Below, piece after piece: positions 56,488 through 64,000 of a stretch of DNA of 64,000 nucleotides; positions within the stretch are counted from its first letter, which is position 1; every line of letters begins with the position of its first letter. A program made the translations under genes and the position numbers. The notes under the pieces were generated by a model. That model ran no database searches and had not been told where the DNA came from. It saw only the letters and a list, made by a program, of their open reading frames with translations. The stretch is from an uncultured Acetobacteraceae bacterium (GTDB lineage: Bacteria; Pseudomonadota; Alphaproteobacteria; Acetobacterales; Acetobacteraceae). Location of the stretch: NCBI GenBank assembly GCA_903907955.1, contig CAIVPZ010000140.1:1-64000 (forward strand), in the 5' to 3' direction.

Positions 56488-57033
56488 TCAAGGTGCTGGG
56501 ATAAGCGTGTTGACGTGATCCGTGAACCGCTCACCGAATTTTTCTGCTAGGTTCCTGAACGCAACAACCTTCGCTAGTGTCAACGTATACGAGTTACCAT
56601 TGAGGGTCAGATCTCGGTTTCCATGTGCAATCCGGTTGCGCACTTGATTGAGCTCCCCAAGTTTCTCCTTGATGTCTGCCGTTGTCGTGCGCTGCCAGGA
56701 AAGTCCGCTGAACACGTCGGGCAATCCAATCTGGAGAAAGAGATTTCCAATGTTCACGTCGCTTGGGTTTCCCCAGCTTTTCATCTGCTTCCAGTATCGG
56801 TCGAAGGCCGCAGGGTCGGCGTTCAAGGCGGGAAATGCTCGTTTGGCCGCATCTTGGAAAACGTCTTCTACGTGTGTCTGAAGCAGAGCGCTGAGCATCA
56901 CGACGCAGCTCCGATTGATCGAAGCTCCAATCCGGTGGCCGGCCACAATCGGCGGCGCCCCCCGGGCGCCGCCATGCTGTTGTTGGCGGACATTGATCAG
57001 TTCGTTGACATAGTGAAGATCAAGACCCGGCAT
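56488..57033 (-). CDS. HEPN-domain protein (RiboL-PSP-like)
   Basis: 181 residues. The sequence is mostly helical. Near residue 132 it holds ELNQVRNRIAHGNRDL, with the Rx4H motif (RNRIAH) of HEPN ribonucleases. An earlier conserved piece is VMLSALLQTHVEDVFQDAA, as in RiboL-PSP-type HEPN proteins. Such proteins often act as RNA-cleaving toxins in abortive defence. The neighbouring metallopeptidase-like gene, 75 bases downstream, may be its partner. Active-site identity rests on the motif alone. Confidence 0.68.
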   Translation of the reverse strand: MPGLDLHYVNELINVRQQQHGGARGAPPIVAGHRIGASINRSCVVMLSALLQTHVEDVFQDAAKRAFPALNADPAAFDRYWKQMKSWGNPSDVNIGNLFLQIGLPDVFSGLSWQRTTTADIKEKLGELNQVRNRIAHGNRDLTLNGNSYTLTLAKVVAFRNLAEKFGERFTDHVNTLIPAP

Positions 57034-57122
57034 TTCCTGTCCCCGGTTGCGGAGTGCATCATAAGCCTCAGTTCACGTGTCCGCTAAGGTGGTCAATAGC
57101 CGTGGCAGGCAGCAAGCGGCGC

Positions 57123-58061
57123 TCACGCGCCGCCGCTCGCGAACTTCCAGACCGGGATACCGAACTTCTTGGCCTTGTCGGCCAGGTTGTCCTGAATCCC
57201 AGTGCCGGGAAACACGATGACCCCAATCGGCAGCACGTCCAGCATTTGGTCGTTGCGCTTGAACGGCGCAGCCTTGGCGTGCTTGGTCCAGTCGGGCTTG
57301 AAGGCGATCTGCGGCACCTTGCGGTGGTCGGCCCATTTGGCGGCGATGAGTTCGGCTCCTTTCGGTGATCCGCCGTGCAGCAGCACCATGTCGGGATGCT
57401 TGGCGTGGACACGGTCGAGCTTGTCCCAGACCAGGCGATGATCGTTGAAGTCCAGCCCGCCGGTGAAGGCGATCTTGGGGCCGGCGGGCAATAGCACCTC
57501 GTTGGTGACCCTACGCTTCGCGGCGAGGAAGTCGCGGCTGTCGATCATGGCCGAGGTCAGGTTGCGGTGGTTGACCTTCGATCCTGAGCGCGGCCGCCAG
57601 GCCGAATTTGTGTGGCGCTCGAACTGTTCGGCGGCCTGGTCGCGGAAGAACTCCATGCTGTCGCGGCGTTCGATCAACGTCTGCCCCTCGGCGGTGAGAC
57701 GCTCCAGTTCGACCGAGCGGATCTCGGAGCCGTCCTGCTCCTTCTGGCTGCGCCTCTGCGCCTGCTCGTTGTCGTCCAGTTCGCGCTCGATGCGACTGAC
57801 GGCGCGGTGGAAGAGATTGACGGTCGACCAAAGCAGGTCTTCGAGGTCGGGTTCGAGGCGGGTGTCCGCCAGGGTGACGACGAGGGCGTCGAAGATGTCG
57901 GCCGCGACGCCGGCGACGGCATTGCCATCGGGTAGTGGTCGCGGGTCGGGTTCGTCCTGAAAGGGGCGATAGCCGTAGAGTTGGAGTTCGGCGATGACGC
58001 GATCGGTCGGGGATGAGGTGTGCGGCGGCTCGTAACCGGTGTCGTCGTGTTCGGTCGTCAT
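57123..58061 (-). CDS. DUF2493 (SLOG-like) protein of the ICE
   Basis: 312 residues from ATG 58061. The N-terminal two thirds are helical and charged. The C-terminal domain (about 195-305) has KIAFTGGLDFNDHRLVWDKL, PDMVLLHGGSPKGAELIAAK and IGVIVFPGTGIQDNLADKAK, a Rossmann-like nucleotide-binding fold of the DUF2493/SLOG group. Genes like this are standard in alphaproteobacterial ICEs and plasmids. The fold suggests binding of a nucleotide signal or DNA, but no function is shown. Its 5' leader is copied in front of the second DUF736 gene. Confidence 0.85.
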   Translation of the reverse strand: MTTEHDDTGYEPPHTSSPTDRVIAELQLYGYRPFQDEPDPRPLPDGNAVAGVAADIFDALVVTLADTRLEPDLEDLLWSTVNLFHRAVSRIERELDDNEQAQRRSQKEQDGSEIRSVELERLTAEGQTLIERRDSMEFFRDQAAEQFERHTNSAWRPRSGSKVNHRNLTSAMIDSRDFLAAKRRVTNEVLLPAGPKIAFTGGLDFNDHRLVWDKLDRVHAKHPDMVLLHGGSPKGAELIAAKWADHRKVPQIAFKPDWTKHAKAAPFKRNDQMLDVLPIGVIVFPGTGIQDNLADKAKKFGIPVWKFASGGA

Positions 58062-58084
58062 GGTGCTGCCCTTCGTCGGATCGA

Positions 58085-58206
58085 CCGCGCCCATCGCGGC
58101 CTTCTTGGCGACGAAAGGCGGCGGGCGGCCCGGACCTGCACCCGAAGCAAAGCGAAGGGCCGAAGCACAGCGGAGGATGGCGGGGGCCGGCTATTTTGCC
58201 TCGCGA
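58085..58206 (-). repeat. Leader block shared with the DUF736 gene, copy 2
   Basis: Upstream of the DUF2493 start, CCGCGCCCATCGCGGCCT (58085-58102), a GCACAGCGGAGGATG piece near 58165 and TTGCCTCGCGA (58196-58206) repeat the block at 52588-52703. The rest of the gap to 58392 contains a GC-rich hairpin around 58260-58281 but no gene. Confidence 0.6.
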
Positions 58207-58392
58207 TGTAAAGGCGGCTCGCCGCCGACGGAAAATAGTTGGCCATCCGCCATTGCCGGTCGGGGCCGTTTGCCGCCCCGATCGCCCTCTCAGAAGGCCG
58301 TGGGCGCGGTCCTCTCCGACAAGGCAGGGAAGCACCTCGATCGAATACGGCATGAGACCGGCGCCGCCGCGGACATCATTTCCCGTGCCGCT

Positions 58393-59433
58393 TCATGCCG
58401 CCAATTCCATGAAACGAGCGACGTCTTCGGGAGCGATCTGTACCCGCAACGCTGCCCGTAGCGCATCGGCACCGAGCGTGCGGAGATCTTCGTTGAAGTC
58501 GCCCCGTCGTGGCGACAAGGCCATCGCCTCGATCCCGGCCTCGTTCGCTCGGTCGATCAGACGCGCCATGGCGCCGTCCCCGGCCAGATCGTCGTCGCGG
58601 GCGATGTAGAGCCGGCGCAGTGTGGCTGGGAACAGGATGGCGGCGAGGTGCGCGGCCGAAAGCGCGGCCACCATCGGCATGGTGGGCATGACGGATCGCA
58701 GCGAAAGCATGGTCTCGATGCCTTCGCCAGCCGCCAGGACATCGTGCGCCACGTCGAAACGGACGGCGTTGCCCAGAAGGTTGCCCATCGCCCGTCTCGG
58801 CGTATCGATTGCCGCCTTGTCCCGCCCCGATGGGTCGAGCCAGGTGCGATGCGCGCCGGTGATCTTGCCGTCGAGGTTGGTGACGGCTGCGATCATTGCA
58901 GGCCAGGTCTCGGTCGGAGACCATGCGTCAGGACGGTAGTAGCAGCGTGGGTGGAAGCGAAGGCTTCCGGTTCCCTGCAAAGCCGTAATGCCGCGTTTGC
59001 GCAAATACGCTTCGGCGACTGTGCCCGAAATCGGCTGCGCCATCGCGAACAGTCGGCGTGCTGATTCCGGCGATCCGGCCGGTGCGGACGATGGAAGCCG
59101 CCCATGGTCTGGTTCCGGCTCCGATCTCGGCAGGCTGAGAAAGTGCCGGGCCTCATTGGCGACGTCGCGGAAATCGGCAAGGCCGCAGCTCTCGCGGATG
59201 ACATCGAGGAGGTCGCCGTGATCGCCGGTCGCTGCGTCGGTCCATTTGCCGGCCGCACCCTTGCCGGATTCCGGTCCTTTCAGCCTGACGAACAGGGAGC
59301 GGCCGGGTGCATTCCTCAGGTCGCCGACCAGCCAGTAGCGGCCCTCGCGGCGGCCGTTAGAGAGATAATGACGGCACACCGCCTCGGCATCACGCGCGAG
59401 CCGGTGCGCCAGTTCGGCGGCATCGAGCGCCAT
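58393..59433 (-). CDS. Toprim-domain protein (DUF7146 type)
   Basis: 346 residues from ATG 59433. The N-terminus resembles a phage-primase-like region (EAVCRHYLSNGRREGRYW, then KWTDAATGDHGDLLDVI). The toprim domain at about 220-310 has the glutamate in LAAGEGIETMLSL and the acidic pair in LYIARDDDLAGDGA. Such proteins are plasmid- and ICE-borne and probably act in priming or DNA processing after transfer. Its start is two bases from the stop of the strawberry notch gene, so both are one operon. Confidence 0.86.
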   Translation of the reverse strand: MALDAAELAHRLARDAEAVCRHYLSNGRREGRYWLVGDLRNAPGRSLFVRLKGPESGKGAAGKWTDAATGDHGDLLDVIRESCGLADFRDVANEARHFLSLPRSEPEPDHGRLPSSAPAGSPESARRLFAMAQPISGTVAEAYLRKRGITALQGTGSLRFHPRCYYRPDAWSPTETWPAMIAAVTNLDGKITGAHRTWLDPSGRDKAAIDTPRRAMGNLLGNAVRFDVAHDVLAAGEGIETMLSLRSVMPTMPMVAALSAAHLAAILFPATLRRLYIARDDDLAGDGAMARLIDRANEAGIEAMALSPRRGDFNEDLRTLGADALRAALRVQIAPEDVARFMELAA

Positions 59434-59435
59434 CG

Positions 59436-62400
59436 CTACGCCGCCGCCCGCTCGGCGACGCGCGCGAGTGGATAGCGTTCCAGCACCTTCGCCAGGATCG
59501 CCGGGCCGGCGGCGTCGGTCGGGACGAACATCCTGAGCTTCCACGAGATGATCTCATGAAACAGGCCGTAAGCGCGCAGCCGGTCACGCATCGCGTCGGT
59601 GAAGCCGGTCAGTTCGATGCGGTTGGCGCCCATGACGCGGACGCGGCGAAGCTGAAGTCCTTCGGCAAGATCGATGATGGTCCTGCCATCCATCAGCGCG
59701 GTGAAAGCGTCACCGGCCGACAGGTTCGATGGGCCGATTTCAAGCGCGGTGGCCACCCATGCCGGGGAGACCTTTCGACCGACAATACGCTCGCCGGCGT
59801 CGGTCTGGAGCCGATAGACACGCGTCGATTCGTTCGGCAGACGCTTCCAGATAGGCAGCAAGAGACCGGCGACGATGTGGATCTCGCTGTCGGTGAACTC
59901 CGGCACATCGGCGAGTTCGGCCGCCCAGGCGCCGGCGAAGCTTTCGCGGTCGGCTTCGCGCCAATGCGTCTGTGGCATCATCGTCAGCGGCATGGCGGGA
60001 TGCTCCATCGGCCGGATGAGCCGCACGCGGCGTTCGACCTCGCCATCGTCGAGCATCAGGCTCGGCGCGGGGACCTGCACGGCGGCGCGGCCCGACTGGC
60101 TGTTGACCAGCAGCAGGGCGCGGGGATCGGAGAGCCGGCCCAGCGCCTCGTCGAGCGTGACCGGCCGGTTGCGCTCGCGCTGCATGATCGTCAGCAGGCG
60201 GGTTTCCGCCGAGGTGCCGGGGTGCATGTAGATGGTCTGCCGGCCGGTGACGACGAAGCTCTCCGCCGTCAGTGTTTCCAGCCCGACGTCGTAGGTTCCC
60301 GACGCGATCGCGCCCTCGATACGGGCGGTCAGTAGCTGCTCGAACGCCGTGAACAGGATGTTCTGAAGATCGATGGTCAGCGCCAGCAGCCGATTGAGGA
60401 AGGTGGTGATCGGCGGCAGCTCGTCCCGGATGCCGTTGCTGTCGGTCAGCTTCAGCCCGGTCGCATCCTCGAACGCACCCAGCGAGCAACCATCGACCTT
60501 GCCCATGACCAGCAGGACATAGAGCTGGCGAAGCGCGTCGCGGGCGTAGTGGCTTTCCAGATTGTCCTCGGGCCTGAACAGGCCCTGGCCGCCGGTCTGG
60601 CGCTGGCCCTTGGTGATGGCCCCGAGCGTGTCGAGCCGGCGGGCGATGGTCGAGAGGAACCGCTTCTCGGCCTTCACGTTCGTCGCGATCGGCCGGAACA
60701 GCGGCGGCTGCGCCTGGTTGGTTCGGTTGGTCCGCCCCAAGCCCTGGATGGCGGCGTCCGCCTTCCATCCGGCCTCCAGCAGATAGTGGACGCGAAGGCG
60801 GCGGTTCTTTGCCGACAGTTCCGCGTGATAGGACCGTCCGGTGCCGCCAGCGTCCGAGAAGACGAGGATGCGCTTGGCGTCGTCCATGAATGCCTGCGTC
60901 TCGGCGAGATTCGCCGAACCCGCGCGGTTCTCGACGGCGAGGCGATCAACGCCGTCCGATCCGGTCTTGCGGATGATCCGGCGCGAGCGACCCGTCACCT
61001 CGGCCACCAACTCCGAGCCGAAACGCTGGACGATCTGGTCGAGCGCGCCATGGACCGGCGGCAGCGACGCGAGCTTCTCGATCAGGCGATCACGGCAGGC
61101 GACGGCCTCGCGGCTCTGGACGGGTTGGCCATCACGATAGACTGGCCGCGAGGCAAGATTGCCCTCGCTTTCGGTGAATGGCTCGTAGAGCTGGGTCGGG
61201 AAGCTGTGGGTCAGATAATCCAGCACGTATTCGCGCGGCGTGATGTCGACCTGAACGTCGCCCCATTCCTCGGTCGGAATCTCGGCAAGGCGGCGCTCCA
61301 TCAGCGCCTCGCCAGTCGAGACGATCTGGATCACCGCGGCGTGGCCAGAAGTCAGATCGCGCTCGACGGCGGCGATCAGCGAGGGCGTCTTCATCGCCGT
61401 GATGAGGTGATTGAAGAAACGCTGCTTGGCGCTCTCGAAAGCCGACCGCGCGGCGGATTTCGCCTGCGCGTTCAGCGTGCCCGTTTCGCCGGTGACGTTG
61501 GTCGCCTCTAGCGCGGCGTCGAGATTGTTGTGGATGACGCCGAACGCCCCCGCATAGGCGTCGTAAATACGGATCTGCTCGTCGGTGAGCCGGTGCTCGA
61601 CGAGCTCATATTCGACGCCCTCGTAGCTGAGCGATCGCGCGGCATAGAGGCCGAGGGCCTTCATGTCGCGCGCCAGGACCTCCATCGCCGCGACACCGCC
61701 GGCCTCGATCGCCTCGACGAACTCCGCCCGTGTGGCGAAGGGGAAATCCTCGCCGCCCCAGAGGCCAAGCCGCTGGGCATAGGCGAGATTGTGGACCGTG
61801 GTCGCGCCGGTCGCCGAGACATAAACGACGCGCGCGTTCGGCAGCGCGTGCTGGAGGCGAAGCCCGGCACGGCCCTGCTGCGAGGCGGCCTGGTCGCCGC
61901 GTTCTCCCTTGCCGCCGGCCGCGTTCTGCATGGCATGGCTCTCGTCGAAAATGATGACCCCGTCGAAGTCGGAGCCCAACCATTCGACGATCTGGCGGAC
62001 CCGCGAAACCTTCTCATCGCGCGCGTCGGAGCGCAGCGTGGCGTAGGTGGTGAATAGGACGCCTTGCTCCAAACGGATCGGCGTCCCCTGACGGAAGCGC
62101 GACAGCGGCGTCACCAGGAGCCGCTCCTGCCCGAGCGCCGACCAATCGCGCTGGGCGTCTTCGATCAGCTTGTCGGATTTCGAAACCCAGACCGCTCGGC
62201 GGCGGCCCTTCAGCCAGTTGTCGAGCAGGATGCCGGCGACCTGGCGGCCCTTGCCGGCGCCGGTTCCGTCGCCGAGAAACCAGCCGCGGCGGAAGCGGAT
62301 GGCATGTTGAGCATCGTCAGGCGCGGCCGAGACGATGTCGAAGGTCTCGTCCACCGTCCACGATCCGGCGAGATGGCCGCAATGGGCCTCGCCAGCGGTG

Positions 62401-63782
62401 ATCACGCTTTCGAGCTGGGCGTCGGACAATAAGCCGTCCGCTACGACAGCGGCGGGCAAATGCGGCCGATAGCTGGGCTTGGGTGGCGCCACCGACGCCA
62501 TCGCCGCCGATTGCACCAGCCTTGTGGGGTGAGCCTGAGAGCCGGGAATACCGATCGACTGCAATCCGTATCCTTCATATAGCGCCTCTGTGATGTGACC
62601 GCCCTCGACTGGCATCCAGTCGAGGGTCTCGTAGGTCAGCTCAACCGCCTCCGGCTCGGGCGTCGTGGACGGGACGGAGGCAGGGCGCGGCGCAACGCGC
62701 TGCGGCTGTGCGGCGGCGGGACGAACCGCGGCGCGGGTGATGACTGGCGTGGCAAGCGGGAGTCTCGGCGGAACGGATTCCGCGATCCAACCAAGCAAGG
62801 TCGCGGCATCGGGGGCGCAAGGGTGCATCGCTGCAAACACGCTCGGATCGGCGGCGGGTAGACGGTCGATCACGGTCAGGCGGGTGTCGATGGTCGTGCC
62901 ATGCTTGGCATAGACCGTTCCATCGATGGCGGCCGAGAACACGATGCGCCCGCGTTCCTGCAACCGGACGAACGCGTCGGCCCACATCGGATTGTCGGGC
63001 GCGCAGTTAGTGCCGGTGATCGCGACCAATCGGCCGCCCTCGGCGAGACGCGCGAGCGCCGAGGCGATGTGGCGCAGGGCGGCGTCGGCCATGCGGCGAT
63101 CGACGTTCGCGAGCGCGGAGAATGGCGGGTTCATGAGCACGACGCTTGGAACGATGCTGGCGTCGAGATGATCATGGATCTGCGCGGCGTCGTGGCGGGT
63201 GACGGCGATACCGGGGTACAGGTGGTCCAACAGCCCGGCGCGCGTCTCGGCCAGCTCGTTGAGAACGAGCGAGCCGCCCGCGAGTTCGGCGAGGATGGCG
63301 AGCAGCCCGGTTCCTGCCGAAGGCTCCAGCACGAGATCGGCGGGCGTGATCGCGGCGGCGGCGCTGGCCGCCAGGCCGAGGGCGATCGGCGTCGAGAACT
63401 GCTGGAGCGCCTGGCTCTCTTCGGAGCGGCGGGTGTGGGTGGGCAGCAGGGCCGCGATCTTGGCCAGCATCGGCAGCATGACGGCCGGTGAAGATGCACG
63501 CGCGCGGATGGCGGGGCCGAACTTGCGCAGGAACAGAACGGTCGCCGCTTCGCAGGCGTCGTAGGCGGTCTTCCAGCCCCAGGCGCCAACGGCGTCGGAA
63601 CCGCCGAAGGCGGAGACCATCGATGCCCGGAGCGTCGGTGCATCGACACGCTGGCCACGTTCGAGATGGGGAAGGATGATCCGCGCGGCATGGGCCAGCG
63701 CGTCGGCGGTCGCCGGAACGGGGGGCGCGAGAGGGAGCGGCGCGGCCGCGAAGGCGGCCGTGGAAGCGGGATTCGTCGTCAT
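59436..63782 (-). CDS. Methyltransferase-strawberry notch helicase fusion
   Basis: 1448 residues from ATG 63782. The N-terminal domain (about 120-340) is a SAM-dependent methyltransferase: VLEPSAGTGLLAILAEL near 171 and the adenine-type catalytic motif MNPPF near 217. The rest is the SNO (strawberry notch) SF2 helicase: Walker A GDGTGAGKGRQVAGILL near 505, FDESHAMQN near 612, FSDAGGTGRSYHAELSA and GLGRTNRTNQA near 1016. Such giant proteins are common on alphaproteobacterial ICEs, plasmids and phages and are thought to protect or process incoming DNA; no activity is proven. It is followed by the toprim gene with only two bases between. Confidence 0.9.
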   Translation of the reverse strand: MTTNPASTAAFAAAPLPLAPPVPATADALAHAARIILPHLERGQRVDAPTLRASMVSAFGGSDAVGAWGWKTAYDACEAATVLFLRKFGPAIRARASSPAVMLPMLAKIAALLPTHTRRSEESQALQQFSTPIALGLAASAAAAITPADLVLEPSAGTGLLAILAELAGGSLVLNELAETRAGLLDHLYPGIAVTRHDAAQIHDHLDASIVPSVVLMNPPFSALANVDRRMADAALRHIASALARLAEGGRLVAITGTNCAPDNPMWADAFVRLQERGRIVFSAAIDGTVYAKHGTTIDTRLTVIDRLPAADPSVFAAMHPCAPDAATLLGWIAESVPPRLPLATPVITRAAVRPAAAQPQRVAPRPASVPSTTPEPEAVELTYETLDWMPVEGGHITEALYEGYGLQSIGIPGSQAHPTRLVQSAAMASVAPPKPSYRPHLPAAVVADGLLSDAQLESVITAGEAHCGHLAGSWTVDETFDIVSAAPDDAQHAIRFRRGWFLGDGTGAGKGRQVAGILLDNWLKGRRRAVWVSKSDKLIEDAQRDWSALGQERLLVTPLSRFRQGTPIRLEQGVLFTTYATLRSDARDEKVSRVRQIVEWLGSDFDGVIIFDESHAMQNAAGGKGERGDQAASQQGRAGLRLQHALPNARVVYVSATGATTVHNLAYAQRLGLWGGEDFPFATRAEFVEAIEAGGVAAMEVLARDMKALGLYAARSLSYEGVEYELVEHRLTDEQIRIYDAYAGAFGVIHNNLDAALEATNVTGETGTLNAQAKSAARSAFESAKQRFFNHLITAMKTPSLIAAVERDLTSGHAAVIQIVSTGEALMERRLAEIPTEEWGDVQVDITPREYVLDYLTHSFPTQLYEPFTESEGNLASRPVYRDGQPVQSREAVACRDRLIEKLASLPPVHGALDQIVQRFGSELVAEVTGRSRRIIRKTGSDGVDRLAVENRAGSANLAETQAFMDDAKRILVFSDAGGTGRSYHAELSAKNRRLRVHYLLEAGWKADAAIQGLGRTNRTNQAQPPLFRPIATNVKAEKRFLSTIARRLDTLGAITKGQRQTGGQGLFRPEDNLESHYARDALRQLYVLLVMGKVDGCSLGAFEDATGLKLTDSNGIRDELPPITTFLNRLLALTIDLQNILFTAFEQLLTARIEGAIASGTYDVGLETLTAESFVVTGRQTIYMHPGTSAETRLLTIMQRERNRPVTLDEALGRLSDPRALLLVNSQSGRAAVQVPAPSLMLDDGEVERRVRLIRPMEHPAMPLTMMPQTHWREADRESFAGAWAAELADVPEFTDSEIHIVAGLLLPIWKRLPNESTRVYRLQTDAGERIVGRKVSPAWVATALEIGPSNLSAGDAFTALMDGRTIIDLAEGLQLRRVRVMGANRIELTGFTDAMRDRLRAYGLFHEIISWKLRMFVPTDAAGPAILAKVLERYPLARVAERAAA

Positions 63783-64000
63783 GAAAGGAACCTCGGGAGA
63801 GCCGGAACGGGTCGAACCGAGGGCGCTCTCTCTCGACCCCAACGGTTCAAACCCGTCCGGGCCCTCCTCTCCCTCTCAGTGGTCCAGTACTAGGAACTTG
63901 GCCCCTTTAACCAACTGATCAGCCAACTTTGGCCGATAGCGGACCGGCATCTTTTAACCAACTGCGCTCGGGAAGCGACATGGTATAGGGCGTCGGGCGG
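63783..64000. other. Noncoding leader of the strawberry notch gene, with direct repeats
   Basis: TTTAACCAACTG occurs at 63906-63917 and 63953-63964, 47 bases apart, within 180 bases upstream of the start codon. They may be binding sites in the operon's promoter. No gene is visible in this last stretch before the window ends. Confidence 0.4.

Noticed and set aside
58260-58281. GC-rich hairpin downstream of the toprim gene as a terminator
   Set aside because: There is no T-tract on the side facing the end of the toprim gene, and it lies within a generally GC-rich leader.

Overview
The window is high-GC, dense, alphaproteobacterial DNA. It joins a chromosomal housekeeping block to the left end of a large integrative and conjugative element (ICE). 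The order guaB, rsmB, acetyltransferase, guaA suits Rhodospirillales. A paired-palindrome intergenic repeat in front of guaA resembles repeats I associate with Acetobacteraceae. The family assignment is inference, since no rRNA gene is present.

Layout. (1) 1-1130 is a decayed patch: the 3' end of an unknown gene, a short nuclease-like reading frame, and a truncated, frameshifted tyrosine recombinase. (2) 1195-9948 is chromosome: a TRAP-type solute-binding protein next to a chemoreceptor with a C-terminal PilZ domain, then guaB, rsmB, a GNAT enzyme and guaA. (3) At the 3' end of guaA, a known island target, the ICE begins. A noncoding left end carries repeats and a hairpin, followed by a P4-type integrase with a convergent AlpA-like gene. 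(4) 12.0-29.5 kb is cargo: an orphan Phd/YefM antitoxin and a tight six-gene operon. The operon encodes a DUF1998 helicase, a SNF2 helicase, a giant N6-adenine methyltransferase, a zinc-hook SMC-like ATPase, a protein with a possible degenerate PLD fold, and an HNH endonuclease. It looks like a hybrid of DISARM and Druantia parts and is the best candidate for an undescribed defence system.

(5) 29.6-50.4 kb is the conjugation and maintenance module, in Tn4371-like order. A LysR regulator faces a minus-strand run of DUF2274, trbI, G, F, L, K-like, J, E, D, C, B, a ribbon-helix-helix protein and traG. A plus-strand DUF429 gene interrupts it. Then come a VirD2-like relaxase, a lytic transglycosylase, DUF736, traF, DUF2840, a small RHH protein, parA, repA and an AlpA-like gene. 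Most neighbours overlap by 1-4 bases, so translation is probably coupled. An iteron, DnaA-box and AT-rich cluster lies inside repA and looks like a replication origin.

(6) 50.5-64 kb is the regulatory and accessory part: a frameshifted DUF6499/DUF2285 regulator, a symmetric divergent promoter beside an XRE repressor, a second DUF736 gene, small membrane proteins, a variable islet flanked by direct repeats plus a HEPN/metallopeptidase pair, a DUF2493 protein, a toprim protein and a methyltransferase-strawberry notch helicase fusion. The right end of the ICE is outside the window.

No tRNA, rRNA, CRISPR array or intact insertion sequence was seen. Coordinates of short motifs were counted by hand.
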